Source: Bog-159 sp035602155 (GTDB lineage: Bacteria; Acidobacteriota; Terriglobia; Bryobacterales; Bryobacteraceae). From it: 64,000 bases of DNA. The translations under genes and the position numbers were made by a program. The stretch lies in contig DATNMW010000006.1 of assembly GCA_035602155.1 (NCBI GenBank), positions 1-64,000 of the forward strand. The letters are read 5' to 3'. Below are positions 17,297-25,911 of this stretch, one piece after another; positions within the stretch are counted from its first letter, which is position 1, and every line of letters begins with the position of its first letter. Below the pieces are notes generated by a model. It made no database searches, was not told the DNA's origin, and saw nothing but the letters and a program-made list of their open reading frames with translations.

Positions 17297-17942
17297 CGAG
17301 CACGCATCAGTTCCGGTTTTGCCGCGGCGTCGGCATTGGCCAGATGCTCCAGAAACGCTTGCCGGTCTTGCCCATTTGTGGGGCGACCTCGGTCAGCCAG
17401 ATGGCGTTGAGTATGGGCCCTCGAAGAACCGATTGTCCATGTGACACGCGCGCTTGGGAAGCTTCCGCTTAACATATCACACGATGACGCGTCTCGCGAC
17501 CCTCCGAGCGCACTGAAAACAAACACTCGAAGACGTGACATCAACCGGATTCCTGCCGTGACCATGCTACTCTTACGCTGGTATCTTGATCTTTGAAATC
17601 CGCATATTGAAAGGCACAGCCGGAGTTGCCGTGCGGCTCGCCTGGTTACCGTTCGGCAATGATCGGCACGCCCGACCGGTCGCTCTAGAGCACCATTTCG
17701 GCCCATCGTAAGTGGTTTTTTTTCAATAGTAACTGGCTTCGCTTGCTCAGTTTGTGCTGGCCAAGCCATGCCGCGGCCAGTGCCCAACAGACCCTGCGAA
17801 GATTACCGAACGAACCCAATCGTGCCCCTGCAAGCGCAGGCGCTACCCCGCTTCCGTAGTGGTTCAGTTTGGTCCACCAAATGAGCGCAACCCGTTGCAA
17901 CGTGATGCAACGCTATAATGATGCATCGACAGGAGTGCACAC
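17297..17942 (+). other. Intergenic region, no gene recognised
   Basis: About 645 bp between the helicase relic and the pyrimidine operon. Short open frames exist on both strands but none has a recognisable motif or a convincing start. Features seen: an A/T-rich run near 17700-17720 and, at the right end, a TATAAT plus Shine-Dalgarno for the next gene. It is probably the remains of sequence deleted together with the helicase gene. Confidence 0.5.
17914..17919 (+). promoter_or_regulatory. -10 element of the pyrimidine-catabolism operon
   Basis: A perfect TATAAT lies 23 bp before the ATG at 17943, with a GGAG Shine-Dalgarno in between. The best -35-like hexamer (TTGCAA at 17895) is only 13 bp away, which is too close, so an activator may be needed. 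A direct repeat, GCAACGTGATGCAACG, overlaps this upstream zone and could be an operator. Confidence 0.4.
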
Positions 17943-18812
17943 ATGCCACGTCTCGTCCGCTGCTCTCTCATCCAGGCGCACACGGACGCCTCGCCCGACC
18001 TCCCGCTGGCGGAGATCAAGCAGGCCATGATGGACAAGCATCTGGGCTATATCCGCCAAGCCGCTGCGGCCGGCGCGCGCATCGTGTGCCTGCAGGAGCT
18101 GTTCAACGGTCCGTATTTCTGCGCCGAGCAGCAAGTGCGCTGGTACGATTTCACGGAGCCTGTGCCGGACGGCCCCACCATCCGGCTGATGCAGGACGTT
18201 GCCCGCCAAAACCAAGTCGCCTTGATCGTCCCGGTCTACGAACGCGAGCAGGAGGGCGTGTACTACAACACCGCCGCGGTGATCTCAGCCGAAGGCGTCT
18301 ACCTCGGAAAATACCGCAAGACGCACATCCCGCACGTGGCCCCCGGCTTTTGGGAAAAGTTCTATTTCCGGCCGGGCAATCTGGGTTATCCGGTTTTCGA
18401 CGTGGGCGTGGCGCGCATCGGCGTCTACATCTGTTATGACCGCCACTTCCCCGAGGGCGCGCGCGCGTTGGGGCTCAACGGCGCGGAGATCGTCTTCAAT
18501 CCTTCCGCCACCGTCGCCGGATTGAGCGAGCACCTCTGGAAGCTGGAGCAGCCCGCGCACGCCGTGGCCAACGGCTATTACATCGGCGCCATCAACCGCG
18601 TGGGCATCGAGGCTCCCTGGAATATCGGCGAATTCTACGGCACGAGTTACTTCTGCAATCCGCGCGGCCAGATCGTCGCGCAGGCGTCGCGCGATCGCGA
18701 CGAAGTGTTGACCGCCGATCTGGATCTGGATTTGATCGCGGAAGTGCGCAAGACCTGGCAATTCTTCCGGGACCGGCGGCCGGACATGTACGGCGCGCTG
18801 ACCGCTGCATGA
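17943..18812 (+). CDS. Nitrilase-superfamily amidohydrolase, likely beta-ureidopropionase / N-carbamoyl amidase
   Basis: 289 residues with the nitrilase catalytic triad Glu52 (CLQELFNG), Lys126 (YRKTHIPH) and Cys164 (YICYDRHFPEGAR). HLWKLEQPAHAVANGYYIGAINRVG and EFYGTSYFCNPRGQIVAQASRD are typical of the N-carbamyl-beta-alanine amidohydrolase/N-carbamoylputrescine amidase branch. It sits 16 bp upstream of preT-preA. That supports the third step of reductive pyrimidine breakdown, N-carbamyl-beta-alanine to beta-alanine, CO2 and ammonia. The dihydropyrimidinase for step two is not in this window. N-carbamoylputrescine amidase is the main alternative. Confidence 0.88.
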   Translation: MPRLVRCSLIQAHTDASPDLPLAEIKQAMMDKHLGYIRQAAAAGARIVCLQELFNGPYFCAEQQVRWYDFTEPVPDGPTIRLMQDVARQNQVALIVPVYEREQEGVYYNTAAVISAEGVYLGKYRKTHIPHVAPGFWEKFYFRPGNLGYPVFDVGVARIGVYICYDRHFPEGARALGLNGAEIVFNPSATVAGLSEHLWKLEQPAHAVANGYYIGAINRVGIEAPWNIGEFYGTSYFCNPRGQIVAQASRDRDEVLTADLDLDLIAEVRKTWQFFRDRRPDMYGALTAA

Positions 18813-18828
18813 GCCACCGCGTAACGCC

Positions 18829-20190
18829 ATGACTAACGAGCAACAATTCGCCGCCAGCTTTGCCGAGATCCATCCGCCGCTGGGCCGCCGCGAGGCTCTC
18901 GTGGAAGCCAACCGCTGCCTCTACTGTTTCGATGCGCCCTGTTCCAACGCCTGCCCCACCCACATCGATGTTCCCGGCTTCATCAAGAAGATCGCTAGCG
19001 GAAATCCGGGCGGCTCGGCCATGACCATCCTCAACGCGAATATCCTGGGGCTGAGCTGCGCGCGGGTATGCCCCGTGGACGTGTTATGCGAGGGTGCCTG
19101 CGTGATGCACCGGTATAATCAGCGGCCCATCGAGATCGGCCGGCTGCAACGCCATGCCATGGACTATTTCTACGCCGCGGGCCGGCGCCTGCCCCCGGCG
19201 GCAGCGGCGAAACCCGGGCGCGTGGTATGCATCGGCGCCGGCCCCGCATCGCTGGCCTGCGCCGCCACGCTTCGGCAGCGGGGATTCGCGGTGACGATCT
19301 TCGATAGCCGCCCGCTGGCCGGCGGGCTGAACACATATGGCGTGGCCGAATACAAGCTGCGGCCCTCCGACAGTTTGCTAGAGGTCGAGCTGGTGCGCTC
19401 CCTGGGCGTGGAGTTCCGCTTGAGCGCGGAAATCGGCGGCGAGTTGCGCATCAAAGAAATGGAAGAGCAGTTCGACATCGTCTTCCTGGGCGTCGGGCTG
19501 GGCCGCACGCAGCCTCTCGGCATACCTGGCGAAGGGCTCCCGGGCGTGGTCGACGCGTTGCGTTTCATCGCGGATTATAAGATGCACCGGGGCGCGCTGG
19601 TGGGCCGGCGCGTGGTGGTGGTGGGCGGCGGCAACACCGCCATCGACGCGGCGACCGCTGCCCTGCGGCTGGGCGCGGAGGAGGTCCACACGCTCTACCG
19701 CCGCAGCGAAACCGAGATGCCCGCCTTTGAGTTCGAATACGATCTGGCCAAGCGGGAAGGCGTGCGTTTCCATTGGCTCACGCAGCCTGTGGCCATTCAT
19801 GCCGCTACCAAAGACAATGCCGCCGTCGAGTCCGTGGAATGCGTGCGCATGGACCTGGGGCCGCCCGATCGCCGCGGCCGCCGCCAGCCGCAGCAGGTTC
19901 CCGGCTCCAATTTCAGACTGCCGTGCGACATGGTGATTCCTTCCATCGGGCAATCCCGGCTGCTCGATTTCCTGTCTCAGTTTCGCGACATTCGTCTGGC
20001 GGGCGGCGTCGTAGTGGTGGACCCGGCCACCGGCCAGACCAGCAATCCCCGATACTTCGCGGGAGGCGACTGCGTGAACGGCGGCCGCGAAGTGGTGGAT
20101 GCGGTTGCGGAAGGCAAACGCGCGGCGGCGGGTATCGCATGCATCCTTGCAGCAAAGGCGGAGGCCATGCTGGAGGATATGCATGGCTGA
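18829..20190 (+). CDS. preT: NAD-dependent dihydropyrimidine dehydrogenase, flavoprotein subunit
   Basis: 453 residues, GltD-like. The N-terminus carries two cysteine sets for Fe-S clusters: C30/C33/C38/C42 (CLYCFDAPCSNACPTH) and C77/C81/C87/C91 (CARVCPVDVLCEGAC). The FAD-binding motif is CIGAGPASLACAATLRQRGF near 130, and the NAD(P)-binding motif is VVVVGGGNTAIDAATAALRLGA near 265. A terminal FAD segment reads RYFAGGDCVNGGREVVDAVAEGKRAA. It passes electrons from NAD(P)H to PreA for reduction of uracil and thymine. Its stop overlaps the preA start by 8 bp. Confidence 0.9.
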   Translation: MTNEQQFAASFAEIHPPLGRREALVEANRCLYCFDAPCSNACPTHIDVPGFIKKIASGNPGGSAMTILNANILGLSCARVCPVDVLCEGACVMHRYNQRPIEIGRLQRHAMDYFYAAGRRLPPAAAAKPGRVVCIGAGPASLACAATLRQRGFAVTIFDSRPLAGGLNTYGVAEYKLRPSDSLLEVELVRSLGVEFRLSAEIGGELRIKEMEEQFDIVFLGVGLGRTQPLGIPGEGLPGVVDALRFIADYKMHRGALVGRRVVVVGGGNTAIDAATAALRLGAEEVHTLYRRSETEMPAFEFEYDLAKREGVRFHWLTQPVAIHAATKDNAAVESVECVRMDLGPPDRRGRRQPQQVPGSNFRLPCDMVIPSIGQSRLLDFLSQFRDIRLAGGVVVVDPATGQTSNPRYFAGGDCVNGGREVVDAVAEGKRAAAGIACILAAKAEAMLEDMHG

Positions 20191-21523
20191 CCTGACCACC
20201 CGCTTCGCGGGCATTGAGTCGCCCAACCCGTTCTGGCTGGCTTCCGGACCGCCCAGCAATTGCGGCGATCAAGTGCAGCGCGCTTTCGATGCGGGCTGGG
20301 GCGGCGCGGTCTGGAAGACCATCGGCGAACCTATCGTCAACGTGTCTTCCCGTTACTCCTCGGTGGATTGGAACGGCCTGCGCATGATGGGCCTGAACAA
20401 CATCGAGTTGATTACCGATCGGCCTATCGAAACGAATCTGCGCGAAATTAGCGAAGTGAAGAAACGCTATCCGAAGCACGCGGTCATCGCCTCGCTGATG
20501 GTGGAATCGCGCCGCGAGGCATGGCATGCCATCGTGCGCCGTACGGAGGACGCCGGCGCCGATGGGCTGGAGCTGAATTTCGGCTGTCCGCATGGTATGA
20601 GCGAGCGCGGCATGGGCAGCGCCGTAGGACAGGTGCCGGAGTATGCCAAACTGATCACCGAATGGGTCAAGGAAATCGCGCGTACGCCGGTACTGGTGAA
20701 GCTGACTCCCAATGTGTCGGACATTCGCACCATTGCGCGGGCCGCTAAGTTGGGCGGGGCCGACGGTCTGTCGGCGATCAACACGCTGAATTCGATCACC
20801 GGCGTGGATCTGGACGCATTCACGCCGCGCCCCGATGTGGGCGGACAATCCAGCCACGGCGGCTACTGCGGCCCGGCCGTGAAGCCCATCGCCCTGCACA
20901 TGGTGCAGCAACTCGCGGGCGACCCCGAGTGCGGGCTCCCGGTTTCGGGCATCGGCGGCATCTCAAGCTGGCGCGAGGCGGCCGAGTTTCTGTTGCTGGG
21001 CTGCCATAGCCTGCAAGTGTGTACGGCGGTGATGCATTACGGTTACCGCATCGTGGAAGACATGATCGAGGGCTTGAGTAACTGGATGGACGAGAAGGGA
21101 TTCCGAACGCTGGACGATTTCCGCGGACTTAGTCTCGCGCGAGTGACTGAGTGGAAGAACCTGGATCTGAATTACAAGATCGTGGCGCGCATTCATCCGG
21201 AGCTATGTATCGGATGCGGCCTATGTTACATCGCGTGCTGGGACGGCGCGCACCAGTGCATTCACATAGAAGGCGCCAGCACGCCCGAGCGACTGCTGGC
21301 GGAGAGCCGCGCGCGCAGCGCGCAAACACCCGCGGTAGTTGCGGTGGACACGGCCCATACGCCCCTCGCGCGCATTCCCAAGGTGGATGAGCGGGAGTGT
21401 GTCGGGTGCAATTTATGCTGGCTGGTCTGTCCGGTGGAGAGATGCATCACCATGGATCGCGTGGATTCGGGGCAGGCGGCCGAGAGCTGGGCACAACGCA
21501 GCGAGCATGCAGCCGAACCCTGA
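20183..21523 (+). CDS. preA: NAD-dependent dihydropyrimidine dehydrogenase, catalytic subunit
   Basis: 446 residues from the ATG at 20183, which has a GGAGG seven bases upstream. It is an FMN TIM barrel of the dihydroorotate dehydrogenase type: NPFWLASGPPSNCGDQVQRAFDAGWGGAVWKTIG, LELNFGCPHGMSERGMG, VLVKLTPNVSDI. The active-site loop reads SSHGGYCGPAVKPIAL, with the catalytic Cys. The C-terminal ferredoxin-like domain has two cluster motifs, CIGCGLCYIAC and CVGCNLCWLVCPVERC. It reduces uracil or thymine to the dihydro form in the cytoplasm with PreT. Confidence 0.92.
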   Translation: MADLTTRFAGIESPNPFWLASGPPSNCGDQVQRAFDAGWGGAVWKTIGEPIVNVSSRYSSVDWNGLRMMGLNNIELITDRPIETNLREISEVKKRYPKHAVIASLMVESRREAWHAIVRRTEDAGADGLELNFGCPHGMSERGMGSAVGQVPEYAKLITEWVKEIARTPVLVKLTPNVSDIRTIARAAKLGGADGLSAINTLNSITGVDLDAFTPRPDVGGQSSHGGYCGPAVKPIALHMVQQLAGDPECGLPVSGIGGISSWREAAEFLLLGCHSLQVCTAVMHYGYRIVEDMIEGLSNWMDEKGFRTLDDFRGLSLARVTEWKNLDLNYKIVARIHPELCIGCGLCYIACWDGAHQCIHIEGASTPERLLAESRARSAQTPAVVAVDTAHTPLARIPKVDERECVGCNLCWLVCPVERCITMDRVDSGQAAESWAQRSEHAAEP

Positions 21524-21547
21524 CATGGCTGTGTCGCCATGTTCCCT

Positions 21548-22723
21548 CTATATAGCCGCCCCCAAATGCTTCGCCAGGAACGGCAGCCCCTGCACGCCGT
21601 AGAACGAGTGGATGTCGTTGAAAACCTCCTGCCGGCACAGCGCTCCGGCGCCAAAAACCTCGTACACTTTCCGCACGCGCGCGAAACTCGCCTTGCTTGC
21701 TTCCACTGGGAAGATGTCGTCCTTTATGCCCGATTCGACAAACAGCGGGCGCGGCGCGATGAGACCCGCGACGTCGTACATCTCGGCCCAATTGAGAATT
21801 CCGGGAACATAATTGTCGATGCAGTGCGACAGGCTCATGACGCTGTCGCGGAAGGTGTTGAGATAACCGCTGATCATGGCGGCGCGGATGCGCGGTTCCA
21901 GCGCCGCGGCAAACGTGGTGACCGTGCCGCCTCCGGAGATGCCCATGCATCCCACGCGGCGCGCGTCCAGTTCCTTGCGGGTTTCGATCCAGTCGATGGC
22001 GCGCATCACGTCATAGACGCGCCATCCCACCATGGTCTGGCCGAGCAACAATGCCGCGCCGGCTGAAGGCTGGCAAGCGGTCGCCTCGGCGCCTTTCTTG
22101 CGTGTAACCGGATCGCGGCGGCAGCCGAAGGCCAGCGGCTCGATGGCTACGGCGGCCATCCCGCGCTCGACCGCTTGGATTGCGAAATCGTGTTGATAGC
22201 CGGGCTTGTCCGTGCGGTCGCGGCCCTGCACATCGATGCCCACGATATCGTCTACGCCGCGTCCGTGTCCGGGCAGGCAGATCATGGCGGGGTGCGGCGG
22301 CGCGGAATCGCGCGGCGTCAGCAGGTAGCCGAGCACCAGCAGGCCCGGCCGGCTTTCAAAGACGAACTTCTCGCGGCGGTAGGTAGGGAAGTCGCGGGCA
22401 TCCAGGGTCTGGGGCTGCAACGCGCCGCGCCGCGCCGGAAATCCCCCCACGAGTTCGGTGATTCTGACGTGCAGGCGCTTGTGCCACGCTTCGGCTTGCT
22501 TGCGGTTTTCCGCCCGGAAGGTGAGCCGCAAAGGCGCCGACTCGTAGAGTTTACGCGTGTAGAGAACCGGGTCGAATGCGGCGCTGTCGACCTTGTCCGC
22601 GAAGCCCTCCATCGGGCCTGCGTATTTCTTTTGGCCGTTATTTTGGCCGGCGGCGCGCGCGGCGGCGGGTAACAGCGAAGCGCTTCCGGCGGCCGCCAAT
22701 TTGCCGAGTTCTCTGCGAGTCAT
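21548..22723 (-). CDS. Exported alpha/beta-hydrolase (acetyl xylan esterase/dienelactone-hydrolase-like)
   Basis: 391 residues. It starts MTRRELGKLAAAGSASLLPAAARA, a Tat-like signal with twin Arg and cleavage after ARA. The hydrolase part has PAMICLPGHGRGVDD (oxyanion turn), RRVGCMGISGGGTVTTFAAAL (nucleophile Ser in GxSGGG), an acidic residue in FVESGIKDDIFPV and catalytic His in FNDIHSFYG. This arrangement matches the family often annotated as abhydrolase or acetyl xylan esterase in acidobacteria. A role in plant-polysaccharide de-esterification in the periplasm is an inference. It is convergent with preA, 24 bp apart. Confidence 0.85.
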   Translation of the reverse strand: MTRRELGKLAAAGSASLLPAAARAAGQNNGQKKYAGPMEGFADKVDSAAFDPVLYTRKLYESAPLRLTFRAENRKQAEAWHKRLHVRITELVGGFPARRGALQPQTLDARDFPTYRREKFVFESRPGLLVLGYLLTPRDSAPPHPAMICLPGHGRGVDDIVGIDVQGRDRTDKPGYQHDFAIQAVERGMAAVAIEPLAFGCRRDPVTRKKGAEATACQPSAGAALLLGQTMVGWRVYDVMRAIDWIETRKELDARRVGCMGISGGGTVTTFAAALEPRIRAAMISGYLNTFRDSVMSLSHCIDNYVPGILNWAEMYDVAGLIAPRPLFVESGIKDDIFPVEASKASFARVRKVYEVFGAGALCRQEVFNDIHSFYGVQGLPFLAKHLGAAI

Positions 22724-22785
22724 GCGATGGCCCCAGCTTGCATTTGCAAGCGAGTTTGCGATACCAATTATATCCCGGAGGCTGT

Positions 22786-23304
22786 ATGCAGCAACTTACG
22801 ATATTGACCGCGGCGCTCGCGCTGGCGGCTCCCGTTTTCGCGGTGGACCAAGGCGCCATATTCGCCAAGCACTGGCAGACGTCCAAAGAGTTCACGCTGG
22901 CTGTGGCGGAAGCCATGCCGGCCGCCGACTACAATTTCAAGCCGAACGACGCGGAAATGAGCTTCGGCAAGGTGATGACGCACATCGCGCTGAACAACAT
23001 CCGGGCTTTCGCCACTGTCAGCGGACTGAAGCCTTTGGATGCGCCGGACAAAATCGCGGCGGCATTCAAAGATCCCAAGGGCGTATTCGACAAAGAGAGC
23101 ACTATACAGTTCCTGCGCGACTCGTTCGACTTCTGCGCCAAGGCGTTCGCGGAGATCACCCCGGAGAAACTCGACGCCATGGCCGGGCCGGCCACCGGGC
23201 GCGAGCGGTTGTGGTCGTGTTTCACTCACACGGCGCACCATCGCGGACAGGCGGAGGTATACTTGCGGATCAAGAACATCAAGCCGCCGGACTACCGCTT
23301 TTGA
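22786..23304 (+). CDS. Exported DinB-like protein
   Basis: 172 residues from the ATG at 22786, preceded by CCCGGAGGC. A signal peptide (MQQLTILTAALALAAPVFA) precedes a four-helix DinB/YfiT-like domain: FAKHWQTSKEFTLAVAEAMPAADYNFKP, SFGKVMTHIALNNIRAF, LWSCFTHTAHHRGQAEVYLRIKNIKPPDYRF. The three potential metal-binding histidines of the DinB superfamily are present (MTHIA, and two in HTAHHRGQ). DinB-fold proteins include thiol-dependent transferases; the exported type is common in acidobacteria and not assigned a role. Confidence 0.85.
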   Translation: MQQLTILTAALALAAPVFAVDQGAIFAKHWQTSKEFTLAVAEAMPAADYNFKPNDAEMSFGKVMTHIALNNIRAFATVSGLKPLDAPDKIAAAFKDPKGVFDKESTIQFLRDSFDFCAKAFAEITPEKLDAMAGPATGRERLWSCFTHTAHHRGQAEVYLRIKNIKPPDYRF

Positions 23305-23808
23305 AACGTGGCTGTTTCATGTTTTTGGCACGCACAGCCGCCCCTAGCAGGAAAGAAGCCGAATGCAGGTGAATTTCGCCGGTGGGCAGATGCTGCCCGC
23401 GCGGGGGTTGGCTTTGCGGCGCCTATTCGCGGCCACCGTTCGCCCTTCTCGTACCATGCCCGCGTGATGCAGCCCTCAGGGACTGGAAATCGGCTTCGTG
23501 GCGGTCGCGCATGCGGGGCACTTTGGTCATGTCCACCATTATGTATGGTGGTGACGTGGGCGGACGTGCGGCGGCTGGCGAGCATGTGCTCGGCGATGCG
23601 GATGCGCATGGTGCTCAGCGGCTCGATGCGTGTCTTGGCTTGTCCAGCGGCGGGCGCGAGGGATCGTGAGATCAATGCATGATGGCAGCGGGAGATGGCG
23701 CCGTTTTTCGCGTCGCAGGATGGGCCGCGGTCGGGCGGGCGTATGCTGGCCTTGGAAGAGTCGTTCCATTTGGAGTGAGTTTGCACATAATATGGAAGAG
23801 GGGTGGCC
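23305..23808 (+). other. Intergenic region containing a copied E2 gene fragment
   Basis: About 500 bp without an intact gene. The only recognisable content is the decayed copy of an internal piece of the E2 acyltransferase gene at 23481-23657, entered separately. The flanks show no assignable coding sequence. Confidence 0.6.
23481..23657 (-). pseudogene. Decayed partial copy of the E2 acyltransferase gene
   Basis: In the same orientation as the E2 gene and ~1.6 kb from the matching segment 25124-25300. The translated copy reads AAGQAKTRIEPLSTMRIRIAEH and MLASRRTSAHVTTIH, the same residues as the hinge between the linker and the catalytic domain of E2. Identity is high over ~100 bp (the MRIRIAEHMLASRR part) and lower at the ends, where small insertions break the frame. 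No start, lipoyl domain or catalytic DHRxxDG is present. It is a copied fragment, not a gene. Confidence 0.9.
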
Positions 23809-24015
23809 ATGAAGTTGGCGATCACGATCTACCAAGACGAGGACGGTACATTTATCGTGGAGTGTCCTGCGATACCCGGCTGTGTAAGTCAGGGCCGGTC
23901 GGAGGCTGAAGCCGAGGCCAATGTCATGGACGCGATTCGCGAGTGCCTCGCGGTTCGGGCGGAAATGGGGCTGCCTCCGACTGTCGCGACGCGCGAAATC
24001 GAAGTTGCAACCTGA
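23809..24015 (+). CDS. hicB: HicB-family antitoxin
   Basis: 68 residues from the ATG at 23809 (a GTG two codons upstream is possible); GAAGAGGGG serves as Shine-Dalgarno. It is a short HicB with only the RNase-H-like core: MKLAITIYQDEDGTFIVECPAIPGCVSQGRSEAEAEANVMDAIRECL. No C-terminal DNA-binding domain remains, which is usual for this subclass. It should neutralise the HicA encoded next to it. The stop overlaps the hicA start by one base (TGATG). Confidence 0.85.
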   Translation: MKLAITIYQDEDGTFIVECPAIPGCVSQGRSEAEAEANVMDAIRECLAVRAEMGLPPTVATREIEVAT

Positions 24016-24236
24016 TGGCCGCGGTACCGCTGCTCAGACCGCGCGATGCTATTCGGACCTTCGAGAAGTTCGGGTGGCGAGTGGCGCGTCAGAGGGGCAG
24101 CCACATAGTGCTTACGAAGGTTGGTCACGTTGCCACGCTTTCAATCCCAGATCACCCGGAAGTGGCGAGGGGGACATTGCGGGTGCTAATCTCGAAGGCT
24201 GGACTGACGGTGGAGCAGTTTCTAGCCGCTTTGTGA
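24015..24236 (+). CDS. hicA: HicA-family mRNA interferase toxin
   Basis: 73 residues. The dsRBD-like HicA fold is recognisable: RPRDAIRTFEKFGWRVARQRGSHIVLTKVGHVATLSIPDHPEVARGTLRVLISKAGLTVEQFLAAL, with the catalytic His in GSHIVL and the GTLR turn. It would cleave translated mRNAs when HicB is depleted. The coding frame is intact from the ATG at 24015, coupled by TGATG to hicB. The order hicB-hicA is one of the two usual orders. Confidence 0.85.
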   Translation: MAAVPLLRPRDAIRTFEKFGWRVARQRGSHIVLTKVGHVATLSIPDHPEVARGTLRVLISKAGLTVEQFLAAL

Positions 24237-24299
24237 AGCACGATGCCGAACCGAACTGCGGCCGCACTCGCTGGCCTGCTGGACGCCTCGCTGCCGCAA

Positions 24300-24588
24300 T
24301 CTTCCGATCGATTTGTACAGGGTGAGCCGCAGGGCCCGATGTCGTGCCGGAGCTTGTTGACCGCCTTCTCGATGCTGTGGACGATGTAATCGTCACTTAC
24401 AATCTTCCTCAACGCGAGGCTGGCCAGGTAGTTCGGGTCGATCACCATCTCGCAGAGAGGCGTCCAGTCATCCCTCGATCGGTAGTGTAATCTGCCGGGT
24501 CAATCCAGCCGTAGCCGAGCTTGTTCAACTCCGTCTTCAGTTGCTTGCGCCACTCGTTCCTTTGCTTCTGGTTACAGTCGGCATCTGA
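24300..24588 (-). pseudogene. Unrecognised frameshifted remnant
   Basis: Two natural-looking pieces on the minus strand can be joined across a frameshift near 24460: NQKQRNEWRKQLKTELNKLGYGWIDPADYTTDR, then EMVIDPNYLASLALRKIVSDDYIVHSIEKAVNKLRHDIGPCGSP. The first part resembles the start of nucleoside 2-deoxyribosyltransferase-like proteins (W-R-x-x-L-x-x-x-L-G-Y-x-x-x-D-P), but the diagnostic D-x-x-x-V-A and G-T-x-x-E motifs are not present, so I do not assign it. It abuts the 3' end of the E2 gene. Nothing else is visible in 24237-24588. Confidence 0.35.
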
Positions 24589-25911
24589 TTACAGCACCTC
24601 TTCCGACCAGTTTTCGAGCGCCTGCTTCACCTTAGCCGTGAACTGGTCGGCCAGCGCGCCGTCGATCAGCCGGTGATCGAAGCTCAGTGACAGATACATC
24701 ACCGACCGAATGGCAATCGCATCGTCGATCACCACCGGCGTCTTCTCCACCGCGCCCACGCCCAGAATCGCGACTTGAGGCTGGTTGATGATAGGCGTCG
24801 CGATCACACTGCCGAAACCGCCGAAGTTTGTAATCGAGAAGGTCCCGCCCTGGACTTCGTCGGGCTTGAGCTGCCGCGAGCGGGCGCGCGTAGCCAGATC
24901 CACGATGGAGCGCTGCAGGCCCAGCACGTTCTTCTCGTCGGCCTGGCGGATCACTGGCACAATCAGTCCGTTTTCCAGCGCCACCGCAATGCCAATGTTG
25001 ATCTCGTTGTGGTGGATAATGTTGTTGCCCTCAAGCGAGGCATTCAACAACGGATAAGTGCGCAGACCCACGACCGTGGCGCGCACGACGAACGGCAGGT
25101 AAGTCAGCGACAGGCCGTAGTTCGACTGGAAATCGGCCTTGTGACGGTCGCGCATGCGGGCGACTTTGGTCATATCCACCTTATGAATAGTCGTGACATG
25201 CGCGGAGGTGCGGCGGCTGGCGAGCATGTGCTCGGCGATGCGGATGCGCATGGTGCTCAGCGGCTCGATGCGCGTCTTGGCTTGTCCGGCGGCGGGCAGA
25301 GGCGGCGGAGCGGCTTGCACAGGCGCCGGCGGTGGTGGAGCGGGAGCAGGTGCGGCTGGCGCCGGCGCGGGTGGCGGCGGTGGGGCGGGGACCGGCTGCG
25401 CTTGCTGCTGGCTGGCGATAAAGCCTTCCACGTCCTGCTTCGTGATGCGACCGCCCGCGCCAGTACCCTTCACCTTGGTCAGGTCGATGGAATATTCGCG
25501 CGCCATGCGGCGTACCAGTGGGGAAAGCGGACCGGTGGGATCGGCAGGTTCGGCGGCGGGTGCGGCTTCTGCAACGGGCGGAGGCGGCGGAGCGCTTTCC
25601 GGTTGCGTCTTGGGCTCGGGCTCCGCGGCGACCGCTTCAGCGGGCTGGGCTGCAGCCGGGGCTGCACCGCCTCCCTCGTCGATACGCGCTACCACCGTCG
25701 CAATGCCCACAGTCTTCCCCTCTTCCACCAGGACTTCCGAGAGCGTTCCGGCGGCAGGCGACGGAATTTCCGTATCCACCTTGTCGGTGGATATCTCAAA
25801 CAGCGGCTCGTCCCGCTCCACGTGGTCGCCCGCCTTCTTCAGCCATTTGGTCAGGGTCCCTTCCACGATGCTCTCGCCCATCTGGGGCATCACTACGTCC
25901 GTCATATGCAT
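24589..25911 (-). CDS. 2-oxo-acid dehydrogenase E2 component (dihydrolipoyl acyltransferase)
   Basis: 440 residues: one lipoyl domain with the modified Lys44 in FEISTDKVDTEIPSPAAG, and an Ala/Pro-rich linker (~85-125). A peripheral subunit-binding domain follows (LSPLVRRMAREYSIDLTKVKGTGAGGRITKQDVEGFI, ~130-170), then a second Pro/Ala linker and the catalytic domain ending with DHRLIDGALADQF (active-site His). Whether the complex uses 2-oxoglutarate, pyruvate or branched-chain keto acids cannot be read from this, and no E1 gene is adjacent. It is last in the lpdA-lipB-E2 unit; its start overlaps lipB by 10 bp. A fragment of it is duplicated at 23481-23657. Confidence 0.9.
   Translation of the reverse strand: MHMTDVVMPQMGESIVEGTLTKWLKKAGDHVERDEPLFEISTDKVDTEIPSPAAGTLSEVLVEEGKTVGIATVVARIDEGGGAAPAAAQPAEAVAAEPEPKTQPESAPPPPPVAEAAPAAEPADPTGPLSPLVRRMAREYSIDLTKVKGTGAGGRITKQDVEGFIASQQQAQPVPAPPPPPAPAPAAPAPAPPPPAPVQAAPPPLPAAGQAKTRIEPLSTMRIRIAEHMLASRRTSAHVTTIHKVDMTKVARMRDRHKADFQSNYGLSLTYLPFVVRATVVGLRTYPLLNASLEGNNIIHHNEINIGIAVALENGLIVPVIRQADEKNVLGLQRSIVDLATRARSRQLKPDEVQGGTFSITNFGGFGSVIATPIINQPQVAILGVGAVEKTPVVIDDAIAIRSVMYLSLSFDHRLIDGALADQFTAKVKQALENWSEEVL

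Noticed and set aside
17284..17787. 167-codon open frame upstream of the helicase relic
   Set aside because: No start site with ribosome-binding site and no motif. It may contain remains of a gene, but nothing supports a call.
22576..22785. N-terminal extension of the DinB-like gene
   Set aside because: The extension is Arg-rich and lies antisense to the hydrolase gene; the ATG at 22786 has a Shine-Dalgarno and begins a clear signal peptide.
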